A stretch of DNA of 34,150 bases from an uncultured Clostridium sp. (GCA_946497775.1 CAMMLS010000003.1:65072-99221); one strand, 5' to 3'; positions 8,551 to 18,542 are shown, counted from the first letter of the stretch. Numbers and translations are program-made. Notes: generated from the letters alone by a model not told the origin.

Positions 8551-9125
8551 TAATATTATCAGGTGTTGCAGGAGCTGGAAAAGATACTATTAAAAGAGAG
8601 CTAATTCAAAGAATGGAAGGAATAACAACAATTCCTTCTTATACAGATAGACCACCAAGAGAAGGGGATAGACCAGCAGGTGAGCAATATATTTATGTAA
8701 GCAAAGAAGAATTTGAAGAAATGGTAAAAAACGATGAATTATATGAGTACTCTGTACATCATAATCATTATTATGGAACTTCTAAAAAATTGCTAAACGA
8801 AAAAATTGCCGCAGGCGATATTATATTAAAAGATATTGATGTAAATGGAACACAAGACCTTACAAAAATATTTAAGGATGATATAAAAATAGTAACAATA
8901 TTTTTAAAAGTTCCAAAAGAAGTTTTAAAGCACAGATTAGAAAACAGAGAAGACAAGCCAGATCCAAAAGAGATAAAATTAAGACTAAATAGATTTGACT
9001 ATGAAGAATCAAAAATAGGCAATTATGATTATGTTATAAAAAATAACAACTTAGAAAAAACAGTTAATATTATAATGTCTATTATAGAAAATGAAAAAGA
9101 ATGTAGATTTGATGAATTTGAATAA
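8544..9125 (+). CDS. gmk: Guanylate kinase family protein
   Basis: 193 aa. Phosphorylates GMP to GDP if typical. The P-loop is LSGVAGAGKDT (residues 4-14) rather than the usual GPSGxGKGT. The GMP-binding region reads PSYTDRPPREGDRPAGEQYIYV, retaining the arginines expected of TTRxxRxGE. VHHNHYYGTSKKLL matches the nucleotide-binding HGNxYGT block, and LKDIDVNGTQDL matches the DIDxQG block. The family is secure, but the divergent P-loop and GMP loop make it a somewhat atypical member. It overlaps rpoZ, and the endonuclease Q-like gene follows after 12 bases. Confidence 0.87.
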   Translation: MLVILSGVAGAGKDTIKRELIQRMEGITTIPSYTDRPPREGDRPAGEQYIYVSKEEFEEMVKNDELYEYSVHHNHYYGTSKKLLNEKIAAGDIILKDIDVNGTQDLTKIFKDDIKIVTIFLKVPKEVLKHRLENREDKPDPKEIKLRLNRFDYEESKIGNYDYVIKNNNLEKTVNIIMSIIENEKECRFDEFE

Positions 9126-9137
9126 GGAGCAAACTAA

Positions 9138-10331
9138 ATGTACGAAATATTTGCAGATTTGCATGTCCATATAGGGAGAAGTGAAAACAATAAACCAATT
9201 AAAATAACTGCTGCTAAGTCTTTAAATTTTGCAAACATAGCAGAAGAATGTGCAAGCAGAAAAGGAATTAACATGGTTGGTATTATTGATTGTGCTTCTC
9301 CTTATGTTATTGAGGATATAGAAAAATTTTTACAAACAGGAGAAGCCTATGAAATTGAAGATGGTGGAATAATTTATAAAGATAAAGTATGCATTATTTT
9401 AGGAAGCGAGATTGAAACATCTGAAATAAACGACGAAGGTAAAACAGGAAGCGCACATAATATTTGCTTTTTTCCAACATTAAATGATATAAAAGGTTTT
9501 TCAAATGAAATGAGAAACCATATTCATAACATAACACTAAGTTCTCAAAGAGCGGATATATCAGCATATTATTTAATAGATATTGTAAGAAAATATAATG
9601 GGATACTAATACCTGCTCATGCCTTTACACCACATAAAAGTTTTTATGGTAATTGCACAGATAGTTTAAAAAAAATATTTAAAGAAAAATATGATTTAAT
9701 ATATGCAATTGAACTTGGACTTTCTTCTGATACATATTTAGCAGATGAGATTTCTGAATTGGAAACTAAAACATTTCTTACAAATTCAGATGCTCATTCT
9801 TTGCCTAAAATTGCAAGAGAATACAATAAAATGTTATTAAATAGTGTAAGCTATAAAGAACTATTAATGGCATTAAAAGGAGAAAATGGAAGGAAAATAA
9901 TTGCAAATTATGGACTAGATCCAAAGCTTGGAAAATACCATAGAACATATTGCGAAGTATGCGGTAAAAATATTCAAGGAGTAGCTCCTGTAACTAAATG
10001 TGATACATGTGATAGCAAAAATATAACAATGGGAGTATTTGATAGAATAGAAATAATAAAGGACAAACCTAAAAGTATAAGCCCAGAAGGTAGACCCGAA
10101 TATGTATATCAAATCCCATTAACTTTTATTCCTGGAATTGGTAAAAAAACACTAGATAAGCTTTTAGATGTTTTTGAAAACGAAATGAATATATTGCATA
10201 GAATATCAAAAGACGATATTGAAGGAGTAGTAGGAGAAAAAGTAGCAAATGCAATTATAAATGCAAGAGAAGGTAAAATGAAAATACAAGAAGGCGGTGG
10301 AGGAGTTTACGGAAAAATCGCAAATACATAA
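9138..10331 (+). CDS. Endonuclease Q-like PHP-domain protein
   Basis: 397 aa. The N-terminal PHP domain has the metal-binding DLHVHIGRS (HxH) and further His/Asp residues (PAHAFTPH, SDAHS). A four-cysteine zinc finger follows (CEVCGKNIQG...CDTCDSKN, about residues 271-294). The C-terminus is helix-hairpin-helix-like (FIPGIGKKTLDKLL...VGEKVANAIINAREG). This architecture matches endonuclease Q, which nicks DNA 5' of deaminated bases such as uracil and hypoxanthine; older annotation calls it UvrD-like. AAGGAG is placed before the ATG. Probably the last gene of the yicC operon. Confidence 0.85.
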   Translation: MYEIFADLHVHIGRSENNKPIKITAAKSLNFANIAEECASRKGINMVGIIDCASPYVIEDIEKFLQTGEAYEIEDGGIIYKDKVCIILGSEIETSEINDEGKTGSAHNICFFPTLNDIKGFSNEMRNHIHNITLSSQRADISAYYLIDIVRKYNGILIPAHAFTPHKSFYGNCTDSLKKIFKEKYDLIYAIELGLSSDTYLADEISELETKTFLTNSDAHSLPKIAREYNKMLLNSVSYKELLMALKGENGRKIIANYGLDPKLGKYHRTYCEVCGKNIQGVAPVTKCDTCDSKNITMGVFDRIEIIKDKPKSISPEGRPEYVYQIPLTFIPGIGKKTLDKLLDVFENEMNILHRISKDDIEGVVGEKVANAIINAREGKMKIQEGGGGVYGKIANT

Positions 10332-10392
10332 GTTCTAAATAAATATTTTATTACATAGATATTATGTAGTAAAATATTTTAGGAGGAATTTT

Positions 10393-11037
10393 ATGGGAAT
10401 ACATAAGAGAAAACACGGGAATGTTACAAGCCTTATTTTTTCTCATATTATGAACAATTTAAAGGCATACTTATCTGTTATTTTAGTGTTTTTTATTGGA
10501 ATAGTATTAGGTGTTATTGTAATTAACAATAGCAACAGTGAACAGATATTACAGATAAATGATTATATAAATAATTTTATAAGTGATTTAAGAGAATATG
10601 GGAGTATAGATAAATCTACTTTATTGGCTGAAACATTTTTTAATAATTTATATTTAATATTAGCACTGTGGTTTGTAGGCTCAACCGTAATTGGAATACC
10701 AATTGTTTATGGAATAATTGCATATAAAGGCTTTTGTCTAAGTTATACTATATCATCAAGTATTATAACACTTGGTACGTGGAATGGAACTATTTTTTCT
10801 TTGGCATCAATGTTTTTACAAAATATTATTTATATTCCATGCATGTTAGCATTAGCAGTTAGTGGAATTAGATTATACAAATCAATAATAAAAGATAAAC
10901 GTAGAGAAAACATAAAGTTTGAAATTATTAGACATATTATGTTTTCTGCTTTAATTGGTGCAATAATGTTACTAGGGACATTAGTAGAAACATATATATC
11001 AACAAACTTAATAATGTCATTTGTAAAGATATTATAA
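10393..11037 (+). CDS. spoIIM: Stage II sporulation protein M
   Basis: 214 aa membrane protein with about five hydrophobic segments. SpoIIM forms the DMP peptidoglycan-remodelling complex with SpoIID and SpoIIP during engulfment. The family core is visible in FFNNLYLILALWFVGSTVIGIPIVYGIIAYKGFCLSYTISS, and the layout (VIL-rich first helix, then the SNSEQI loop) fits. AGGAGGAATTTT precedes the ATG. Genes encoding SpoIID and SpoIIP are not in the window. In many clostridia spoIIM lies next to xerD, as here. Confidence 0.93.
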   Translation: MGIHKRKHGNVTSLIFSHIMNNLKAYLSVILVFFIGIVLGVIVINNSNSEQILQINDYINNFISDLREYGSIDKSTLLAETFFNNLYLILALWFVGSTVIGIPIVYGIIAYKGFCLSYTISSSIITLGTWNGTIFSLASMFLQNIIYIPCMLALAVSGIRLYKSIIKDKRRENIKFEIIRHIMFSALIGAIMLLGTLVETYISTNLIMSFVKIL

Positions 11038-11176
11038 ATTTTTAAAAATATCAAAAAAAGTATTTACTTTTTCGACTTATTTTGATATAACATATATAGT
11101 TTATGTAAATTATAAATAGGTGATTAAAACACACCATTATAAATATACAAGATTTTATAAAATAGGAGCGCTGAAA

Positions 11177-12058
11177 ATGGATAAACAAATCAAATTATTT
11201 TTAGAATTTCTTCAAAATGATAAGAGATTATCAGACAACACATTACAATCTTATAGAAGAGACATTTTACAATATGATGACTATTTAGTACATAACAAAA
11301 TAAACTATACAAAAGTAACAAAAGAAGAAATAAAAGAATATTTAGAAGTGTTACATAATATGAACAAAAAGACTTCTACAATATCACGCAACCTAGCTTC
11401 AATAAGATCTTTCTATCAATTTTTATTAAAAAATAAAAAAATCAAAGCTGATCCAACAGAAGGAATTCAATCTCCTAAAATAGAGAAAAAAGCTCCAAGT
11501 GTTTTATCTTCAAAGGAAATAGAATTATTATTAAATCAACCTAATAATGCTGAACTTAAAGGTATAAGAGATAAAGCAATGTTAGAATTTGCTTATGCAA
11601 CCGGAATGAGAGTAACAGAAATTATATCATTAGATTTAGATGATGTCGACTTAAAAGAAGGATTTGTTTCATGCAGAATGGGAAATAAAAAAAGGGTTAT
11701 TCCAATAGGTTCCCTTTCATTAAAAGCTCTTAAAGAGTATGTAGATAATGTAAGACCTATATTAATAAAAGATGAAAAAGATAGAGCTTTATTTGTTAAC
11801 ATTAATGGAAAAAGATTAACAAGGCAAGGCTTTTGGAAAATAGTAAAATATTATAAAGAACAAGCACATATCACAAAGGATATTACACCACATGTTCTTA
11901 GGCATTCATTTGCAACACATTTATTGCAAAATGGAGCTGACTTAAAAGCAATACAGTCAATGCTAGGACATTCAGATATATCTTCAACACAAGTATATAT
12001 GCAATTCCAAGAAGGAAACTTAAAAAACATATATAAAAAAGCTCATCCAAGAGCATAA
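11177..12058 (+). CDS. xerD: Tyrosine recombinase XerD
   Basis: 293 aa. The ATG at 11177 has TAGGAG 8 bases upstream; the upstream in-frame ATG does not. The N-terminal SAM-like core-binding domain (MDKQIKLFLEFLQNDKRLSDNTLQSYRRDILQY) is followed by a catalytic domain with Arg in ATGMRVTEI, HVLRHSFATHLLQNG (HxxR), LGHSDISSTQVYMQF (His and the Tyr nucleophile). Resolves chromosome dimers together with XerC at dif. A XerC-like partner is encoded at 25252. Confidence 0.93.
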   Translation: MDKQIKLFLEFLQNDKRLSDNTLQSYRRDILQYDDYLVHNKINYTKVTKEEIKEYLEVLHNMNKKTSTISRNLASIRSFYQFLLKNKKIKADPTEGIQSPKIEKKAPSVLSSKEIELLLNQPNNAELKGIRDKAMLEFAYATGMRVTEIISLDLDDVDLKEGFVSCRMGNKKRVIPIGSLSLKALKEYVDNVRPILIKDEKDRALFVNINGKRLTRQGFWKIVKYYKEQAHITKDITPHVLRHSFATHLLQNGADLKAIQSMLGHSDISSTQVYMQFQEGNLKNIYKKAHPRA

Positions 12059-12076
12059 ATAATATATGAAAACAAA

Positions 12077-12106
12077 GGCAGGCATTATAGATATGTCTGC
12101 CTTAAT
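12077..12106 (+). terminator. Terminator after xerD
   Basis: GGCAGGCAT, short loop, ATGTCTGCC (9-bp stem with one G-T pair), followed by a T-rich stretch. Confidence 0.65.
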
Positions 12107-12174
12107 TAAATTTTAATAGTTGAAAAAAATCGAAATTTGTAATAAAATAAATTAACATTGAATGGGTGATAAAC

Positions 12175-13561
12175 TTGAAAGAATTTGAAATAGAAAAACA
12201 AATTGAATATATTAATAAAATACATAAATTAATAAAAGGTAAAAATAAAAAGTTCGCTATTTACACAATGGGCTGTACTCTTAATGAAAATGATTCAGAA
12301 AAAATTAGCGGAATGGCAACTCAAATGGGATATGCCAAAACTGAAAATCTTATGGAAGCAGATTTAATAATTTTTAATACTTGTTGTATCAGAGAAAATG
12401 CAGAAGAGAAGCTTTTTGGTAAACTTGGAGAAGTTAAGAAGCTAAAAGAAGATAATAATGCTATTATAGCCATATGTGGTTGCATGATGCAACAAAATCA
12501 CATTATAGAGAAAATTAAAAATAGTTATAGATATGTAGATATAATATTCGGAACGCATACATTACATAAATTCCCAGAAGATTTATTTAATTTATTAAAA
12601 GAAAAACATAAAATTATAGATGTGATAGATATAGATGGTGAAGTTTATGAAGGCATCCCAATAAAAAGAGAAAGTAACAATAAAGCTTTAGTTACAATAA
12701 TGTATGGCTGTAACAATTTCTGCACATATTGTATTGTTCCATACGTAAGAGGAAGAGAAAGAAATAGGAAGCCGGAGGATATTTTATCAGAAATAGAAAA
12801 TTTGGCAAAAGCTGGATACAAAGAAGTTACTTTACTTGGTCAAAATGTAAATTCATATAAAGGAAATGGATATAGAGGAATTAATAATTTTGCAGATTTA
12901 TTAAGAGCAATAAATAAAATTGAAGGTATAGAAATAATAAACTTTATTTCTCCACATCCGAAAGATTTCACAGATGATGTTATTTTAGCAATAAGAGATT
13001 GCAAAAAGGTTAGCAGAATATTACACTTACCACTTCAATCGGGAAGCACAAATGTACTTAAAAGAATGAACAGAAAATATACAAAAGAGCAATATATTAA
13101 TTTAGCTAATAAAATAAAATCAAGTGTACCAGACGTAGTATTTTCAACAGATATTATAGTCCGGATTTCCAGGCGAAACAGAAAATGATTTTGAAGATAC
13201 ATTAGATGTAGTAAAAAATATTGGCTTTGAGCAAGTATTTATGTTCATCTATTCAAAAAGGGTTGGAACTCCTGCTGAAAAAATGGAAGATCAAATTCCG
13301 GAAAATATTAAACATGAAAGGTTTGATAGACTAAAACAGTTAGTTGAAAAACAAATGCAAGAAAACAATAAAAAATATATAGGAACTATTCAAAATATAC
13401 TTATCGAAAGTAAAAGTAAAACAAACGAAACCATGTTAACAGGAAGAACTAAAACAAATAAAGTTGTAATATTAGAAGGAACAGAAGATTTAATTGGAAA
13501 AATAGTTGATGTAAAAATTGTATCAGAACATATGTGGTATTTGAAAGGTGAGATAGTATAA
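12175..13561 (+). CDS. miaB: tRNA-2-methylthio-N6-dimethylallyladenosine synthase MiaB (one CGGA +1 frameshift)
   Basis: 461 aa with C13162 skipped. The TTG at 12175 has GGGTGAT just upstream; GTG 12166 is an alternative without one. MiaB methylthiolates A37 of tRNAs. All three domains are visible. The N-terminal MTTase part has three cysteines (MGCTLNENDSEK, NTCCIRENAEEK, ICGCMMQQ). The radical SAM motif is YGCNNFCTYCIVPYVRGRE (CxxxCxxC). A C-terminal TRAM domain (MLTGRTKTNKVVILEG...) ends the protein. Read in frame, the protein stops at DIIVRISRRNRK; omitting the C gives DIIVGFPGETENDFEDTLDVV, the family sequence. The stop abuts the mutS ATG (TAAATG). Confidence 0.95.
13162..13165 (+). other. 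CGGA +1 frameshift site (VGFPGE of MiaB)
   Basis: In-frame codons ATA GTC CGG ATT. Omitting C13162 gives GTC GGA TTT CCA GGC GAA, the highly conserved VGFPGE of radical SAM methylthiotransferases. Confidence 0.9.
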
Positions 13562-16189
13562 ATGATTATAGATGAAATTGATGTAAATTTGCTAAGTCCA
13601 ATGATGAAACATTATATAGAAACCAAAAAAAAATATAGAGATTGCTTTTTATTTTACAGATTAGGTGATTTTTATGAAATGTTTTTCGATGACGCTATAC
13701 TTGCATCAAGAGAACTAGAAATAACATTAACTGGAAAAGATTGTGGACTTCCTAACCGAGCTCCTATGTGTGGCATTCCATTTCATGCAGCTGAAAGTTA
13801 TGTTGCCAAACTAATAGAGAAAGGATATAAGGTTGCCATATGTGAGCAACTAGAAGACCCAGCTACATGCAAGGGAATAGTAAAAAGAGATGTTGTAAGA
13901 ATAGTAACACCTGGAACAGTAATAGATTCAAACATGCTAGATGAAAAGGAAAATAATTATATAATGTCAATATATCAAAAAGGTCTATATTTTGGAATAT
14001 CAGTTTGTGATATAACAACAGGTAATTTCTATTCTTCTGAAATAAAAGAAACAAATAATTTTCAAATTTTATTAGACGAAATTGCAAGATATAATCCTGC
14101 TGAAATTATTACAAATAAAATATTTTTAGAACTTGAAGAAGAAATTGCTCAAATTAAAGAAAGATTTAATGTTTATATTTCAGGAGTTGCTGATGACCTA
14201 TTTAATGAAGATTCATCAGAATTGCAAAAAGTATTTAAATTTGTAGATAATGAAGAAAATATTATAGATAAACTAACAGATAAAATATTAGCCGTTGCTT
14301 CTATAAATGCATTAATGGAATATTTAAATAATACACAAAAGGTAAAATTAGAGCATATAAACACAATTAAAATATACGATATAAACAAATATATGGTATT
14401 AGATATAAATGCAAGAAGACATTTAGAATTAACAGAAAAAATGAGAGATAAAAGCAAAAAAGGTACATTGCTTTGGGTATTAGATAAAACTTCTACATCA
14501 ATGGGGGGAAGACTTTTAAAAAGATGGATAAACAATCCCTTACTTTCACCACAAAGAATAAACGAGAGACTTTATGCAGTTGAAGAATTAAAAAACAACT
14601 TAATTCTAAGGGATGACTTAAAAGAATCGCTAAAAAAAGTATATGATATAGAAAGACTAATAGGTAAAATTGCATTTGGCAATGCAAACGCAAGAGATAT
14701 GATTTCACTTAAAATTTCATTATCTCAATTGCCTAAAATAAAGCAAGTACTAAAAGAAACTCATTCTGAAATGCTAAGTATGCTCTATAAAAATTTAGAC
14801 GAGTTAAAAGATGTATTTAAATTAATAGAAGCATCTATAGTAGAAGAACCTCCAATAGCCATAACAGAAGGAGGAATAATAAAATTAGGATACAATGAAG
14901 ATGTAGACAATTACAGAAAAGCAACAACAGATGGAAAAACATGGCTTATAGAATTAGAAACAAAAGAAAAACAAGAAACAGGAATTAAAAACTTGAAAGT
15001 AGGATATAACAAGATATTTGGATATTATATAGAAGTATCTAAATCCAATTTAAATCTAGTTCCTGATCGATATGTAAGAAAACAGACACTAGCAAATGGT
15101 GAAAGATTTATAACAGAAGAACTTAAAAATTTAGAATCTCAAATACTAGGGGCACAAGAAAAATTAGTTAGCTTGGAGTATAATTTATTTATAGATATTA
15201 GAAATAATATATCTGAGCAAATAGAAAGGATACAACAAACAGCTAATATTATATCAATACTAGATGTATTAACAAGTTTTGCAGAAATATCATCTGATTA
15301 TAATTATGTTATGCCAATAATTGATGAATCTGGCGAAATAGATATTAAAGAAGGCAGACATCCAGTTATAGAAAAAATGCTTCCAAGAAATGAATTTATT
15401 GCAAATGATACATATCTAAACAATGAAGCAGACCGATTCTCTATAATAACTGGACCTAATATGGCTGGGAAATCTACATATATGAGACAAGTAGCCCTTA
15501 TAACAATTATGGCTCAAATTGGATGCTTTGTACCAGCTTCATATGCTAAAATAGGAATAGTAGATAAAGTATTTACAAGAGTTGGGGCATCTGATGATTT
15601 AAGTATGGGACAAAGTACTTTTATGGTTGAAATGAGTGAAGTAGCAACAATATTAAAGAATGCAACAAAAAATAGTTTAGTTATATTAGATGAAATAGGA
15701 AGAGGAACCTCAACATATGATGGACTTGCTATAGCTTGGGCAGTAGTTGAGTATATGACAAATAAAGAAAAAATTGGATGCAAAACTTTATTTGCAACAC
15801 ATTACCATGAATTAACTGAGCTTGAAGAAAAAATAGAAGGAGTAAAAAATTACTCTGTTGCTGTAAAAGAAAAAGGTGAAAATGTAATTTTCCTAAGGAA
15901 AATTGTAAAAGGAGGAACAGATGAAAGTTATGGTATTCATGTAGCTAAACTTGCAGGTGTACCTCAAGCTATAATAAAACGTTCTAATGAAATTTTAAGA
16001 ACGCTAGAAAGAAAAGTAAAAGTCAATACTGAACCAAAGGAAAATAAAAAAATAGTTTCAGGGCAATTAGACATGTACAATTACAAATTAGCAGATATTG
16101 CACATGAATTAGATAAAATAAATTTAAATGAGCTAACTCCAATAGATGCTTTAAACATACTTGTGAAGATAAAAGAAAAAATGCAATAA
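13562..16189 (+). CDS. mutS: DNA mismatch repair protein MutS
   Basis: 875 aa, full length. The N-terminal mismatch-recognition domain includes FYRLGDFYEMFFDDA, with the Phe-x-Glu mismatch wedge. The C-terminal ABC ATPase has Walker A GPNMAGKST, the STFMVEMSE signature and Walker B LVILDEIGRGTSTYDG, then FATHYHELTELE. A short C-terminal tail with a HTH dimerisation region ends the protein. It starts immediately after miaB; the miaB-mutS pairing is usual in clostridia, but the mutL normally found downstream is absent. No in-frame CGG codon was seen in 875 codons. Confidence 0.97.
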   Translation: MIIDEIDVNLLSPMMKHYIETKKKYRDCFLFYRLGDFYEMFFDDAILASRELEITLTGKDCGLPNRAPMCGIPFHAAESYVAKLIEKGYKVAICEQLEDPATCKGIVKRDVVRIVTPGTVIDSNMLDEKENNYIMSIYQKGLYFGISVCDITTGNFYSSEIKETNNFQILLDEIARYNPAEIITNKIFLELEEEIAQIKERFNVYISGVADDLFNEDSSELQKVFKFVDNEENIIDKLTDKILAVASINALMEYLNNTQKVKLEHINTIKIYDINKYMVLDINARRHLELTEKMRDKSKKGTLLWVLDKTSTSMGGRLLKRWINNPLLSPQRINERLYAVEELKNNLILRDDLKESLKKVYDIERLIGKIAFGNANARDMISLKISLSQLPKIKQVLKETHSEMLSMLYKNLDELKDVFKLIEASIVEEPPIAITEGGIIKLGYNEDVDNYRKATTDGKTWLIELETKEKQETGIKNLKVGYNKIFGYYIEVSKSNLNLVPDRYVRKQTLANGERFITEELKNLESQILGAQEKLVSLEYNLFIDIRNNISEQIERIQQTANIISILDVLTSFAEISSDYNYVMPIIDESGEIDIKEGRHPVIEKMLPRNEFIANDTYLNNEADRFSIITGPNMAGKSTYMRQVALITIMAQIGCFVPASYAKIGIVDKVFTRVGASDDLSMGQSTFMVEMSEVATILKNATKNSLVILDEIGRGTSTYDGLAIAWAVVEYMTNKEKIGCKTLFATHYHELTELEEKIEGVKNYSVAVKEKGENVIFLRKIVKGGTDESYGIHVAKLAGVPQAIIKRSNEILRTLERKVKVNTEPKENKKIVSGQLDMYNYKLADIAHELDKINLNELTPIDALNILVKIKEKMQ

Positions 16190-16211
16190 CAAAATAGACA
16201 ATTAAACATAT

Positions 16212-16254
16212 AATATACGAGAAGGAATTTATAATTAAATCTTTCTCGTATATT
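16212..16254 (+). terminator. Terminator after mutS
   Basis: ATATACGAGAAGGA...loop...TCTTTCTCGTATAT stem followed by TTTATT. Confidence 0.75.
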
Positions 16255-16277
16255 TATTATAAAGAGGTCCTTAAATT

Positions 16278-17265
16278 ATGGGGATAATTATTCAAAAATT
16301 TGGTGGTAAACTTGTTGCTACAAAAGAAAAAATGCAAGATGTTGCCAAAATTATTATAAACACAAAAAAAGAAGGAAATATTCCAGTTGTAGTAATCTCA
16401 GCAATTGGAAATACAACAGACAAATTACAAACTAAAATAAATGATATTAAAAAAAATGTACGTGGGAGAGAAGTGGATGTTGTATTATCAGCAGGTGAAC
16501 AAATTTCTATGGGATTATTAGCAATTATGCTAAATAGTTTAGGTTATAAAGCAATTAGTTTAACAGGAAGCCAGGCACGGAATAATCACAGATTCAAATT
16601 ACTCAGATGCAGATATATTAAAAATTAATTGCGAAAAAATTAATGAACTTATTAGAAAAAATTATATTGTTATTGTCGCAGGATTTCAAGGCGTAAATTC
16701 AAATGGAGATATAACAACACTAGGAAGAGGAGGCTCAGATACAACAGCTGTTCACTTAGCACATGCATTAAATGCAAATTATTTAGAAATATATAAAGAT
16801 ACAGAAAGTATATGTACAGGAGACCCCAAAATAATTCTAAATTCTAAAAAATTAGAAGAAATAGGATATAATCAAATGCTAGATTTAGCAAAAACTGGCT
16901 CGAAGGTGTTAGCATATAAATCAATCAAATTTGCAAAAGATAACAATATAATAATTATAATAAAATCAACAAAAAATTCTAATAAAAAAACAATAATTTC
17001 TAAAAAAGAATTTAAAGGTAATACTCCATTTATAAGTTGTTCAATTAAAAGGTTTTCTAATAAAATAGATATTGTATCATTTATAAAAAATAGAAATTAT
17101 GCTGGAAATATAAATATAAAATCAGTCATGGAAAATGTAGTCAATAAATATAAAATAAATGATTTTTTATGGGAAGTAGATGGAAACATAATAGGAATAA
17201 TTATAAATAATAAATATTCAAAAGAAATAATTAACGATATACATAATAAGTTAGTGGGCAGATAA
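16278..17265 (+). CDS. Divergent aspartate kinase-like protein (one CGGA +1 frameshift)
   Basis: 328 aa once C16578 is skipped. The amino-acid kinase fold is clear: MGIIIQKFGGK at the start, VVVISAIGN, LSAGEQISMGLLA, LTGSQAGIITDSNYSDADI, VAGFQGVNSNGDITTLGRGGSDTTAVHLA and IYKDTESICTGDPKI. Typical aspartokinases begin the lysine/threonine pathway. Here the nucleotide-site motif KFGGTS is KFGGKL, and IYTDVDGV-type sequence is IYKDTESI. The C-terminal ACT regulatory region is short and weak, so the protein is well under the usual ~400 aa. It may be a low-activity or non-catalytic relative. Without the frameshift it ends at residue 116 (RNNHRFKLLRCRYIKN). Gene order places it between mutS and the sporulation gene yabP. 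Confidence 0.8.
16578..16581 (+). other. CGGA +1 frameshift site (SQAGIITD of aspartokinase)
   Basis: In-frame codons CAG GCA CGG AAT. Omitting C16578 gives CAG GCA GGA ATA ATC ACA GAT (Q-A-G-I-I-T-D), matching the family's QAGxxT segment. Confidence 0.88.
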
Positions 17266-17268
17266 AAT

Positions 17269-17304
17269 ATGGCACTTTTTTATAAAGTGTCTTATTTTTT
17301 TGTT
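17269..17304 (+). terminator. Terminator after the aspartokinase-like gene
   Basis: GGCACTTT, short AT loop, AAAGTGTC, then a run of T. Confidence 0.7.
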
Positions 17305-17356
17305 CTAAAATAGACAAGGTTTGAATATATATATTTATAGCAAAGGAGTGATTAAT

Positions 17357-17653
17357 ATGAATATTGAAGAAAGAAAAGCTGTAACAAATAGTGTAATTCA
17401 AAATATAATATTAGAAAACAGGAGCAAGCTTAGTATTTCAGGAGTATTAGATGTACTTAGTTTTGATGATCAAGTTGTAATTCTAGAAACAGATTTAGGT
17501 TTGCTTACAGTCAAAGGAGAAAATCTAAGAATTAATAAACTAAGTATAGACACATCTGAGGTAATAGTGGAAGGAGATATATCTGGATTAACATATTCAG
17601 ATAAAGATATGAATAAAAATAGTAGTTCAATTTTTGGGAAAATATTTAAATAA
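17357..17653 (+). CDS. yabP: Sporulation protein YabP
   Basis: 98 aa starting MNIEERKAVTNSVIQNIILENRSKLSISGVLDVLSFDDQVVILETDLGLLTVKGENL, the YabP/YqfC pattern. The ATG at 17357 has AAAGGAGTGATT upstream. In Bacillus it is expressed in the mother cell under sigma-E and is needed for spore cortex and coat formation. It lies 11 bases before yabQ, in the standard yabP-yabQ-divIC order. Confidence 0.9.
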   Translation: MNIEERKAVTNSVIQNIILENRSKLSISGVLDVLSFDDQVVILETDLGLLTVKGENLRINKLSIDTSEVIVEGDISGLTYSDKDMNKNSSSIFGKIFK

Positions 17654-17664
17654 AGGAGCGTATT

Positions 17665-18150
17665 TTGAATAATTTAGCAATATCACAAGCTCATGTTTTT
17701 CTAATCTTCATTATAAATGGAATAATTATAGCTTTTATATTTGATATATTCAGAATATTTAGAAAAAGTTTTAAAACTCCCGATTGGGTTACATATATAG
17801 AGGATATTATATTTTGGTTTATTACATGTGTTATTCTTGCATATAGTATATATACATACAATAATGGCGAAATAAGACTTTTTATATTTATTGGACTAAT
17901 TATAGGAGCAATTCTATATATATTAACAATAAGTAAATATATAATAAAATTCAGTGTAAAAATAATTCGATTTTTAAAAATAATTTTTTACAAAATAATT
18001 TATTATATTACATATCCTATCAAAATTATATTAAAAATAGTAAGAAAACTTCTATTAAGACCAATTTGTTTTATCTTTATAAATTTTAGAAGAAATATAT
18101 ACAATTTATTACAAAAAAATGTAAATAAATCTGTAAAACCTAATAAATAA
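17665..18150 (+). CDS. yabQ: Spore cortex biosynthesis protein YabQ
   Basis: 161 aa with a TTG start preceded by AAAGGAGCG. It has several hydrophobic segments (IFIINGIIIAFIFDIFRIFRKSF, WVTYIEDIIFWFITCVILAYSIY, LFIFIGLIIGAILYILTIS) and a long Lys/Arg-rich hydrophobic tail. The first 100 residues fit the YabQ membrane domain, which is needed for spore cortex formation. Operon partner of yabP. Confidence 0.88.
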   Translation: MNNLAISQAHVFLIFIINGIIIAFIFDIFRIFRKSFKTPDWVTYIEDIIFWFITCVILAYSIYTYNNGEIRLFIFIGLIIGAILYILTISKYIIKFSVKIIRFLKIIFYKIIYYITYPIKIILKIVRKLLLRPICFIFINFRRNIYNLLQKNVNKSVKPNK

Positions 18151-18260
18151 AAAAGGATTTATGTTTTTTTTGTAGAATAATATATTTATAAGTCAAAAGA
18201 AAAAGTATTCAATTGTTACTTTTTCTAAAATAATAATTTACACTGGAGATAAAGTAATTT

Positions 18261-18542
18261 ATGAAGATTTTGAAATCAAAGAAGTTTTATAAAAAAGTAC
18301 TTTTTATAATTATAGGATTATATATAATAAGCATTTTTATAAATCAACAAAAAACATTAGATTCTTATAAAAATAACCAAGAATATTATGCAAAACAAAT
18401 ACAAGAACAAACTGAATATAAAGAAAGTTTACTAGCAAAAAAGGAGAATTTAAATTCGCCAGAATATATTGAAGAAATTGCTAGAGAAAAATTGGATATG
18501 TATTTACCAAACGAAAAAATATATATAGATCAAGATAAATAA
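18261..18542 (+). CDS. divIC: Septum formation initiator, DivIC/FtsL family
   Basis: 93 aa. A short basic cytoplasmic N-terminus, one transmembrane helix (VLFIIIGLYIISIFI), a coiled coil (QEYYAKQIQEQTEYKESLLAKKENL) and the conserved ending SPEYIEEIAREKLDMYLPNEKIYID. It forms part of the FtsB/DivIC-FtsL divisome complex. Found directly after yabQ, as in Bacillus and clostridia. Confidence 0.92.
   Translation: MKILKSKKFYKKVLFIIIGLYIISIFINQQKTLDSYKNNQEYYAKQIQEQTEYKESLLAKKENLNSPEYIEEIAREKLDMYLPNEKIYIDQDK

Noticed and set aside
14358..14374. mutS sequence matching 12 bases next to the guide's 3' end (ACACAATTAAAA)
   Set aside because: Very AT-rich, inside a coding region, and mismatched beyond 12 bases; chance is a sufficient explanation.
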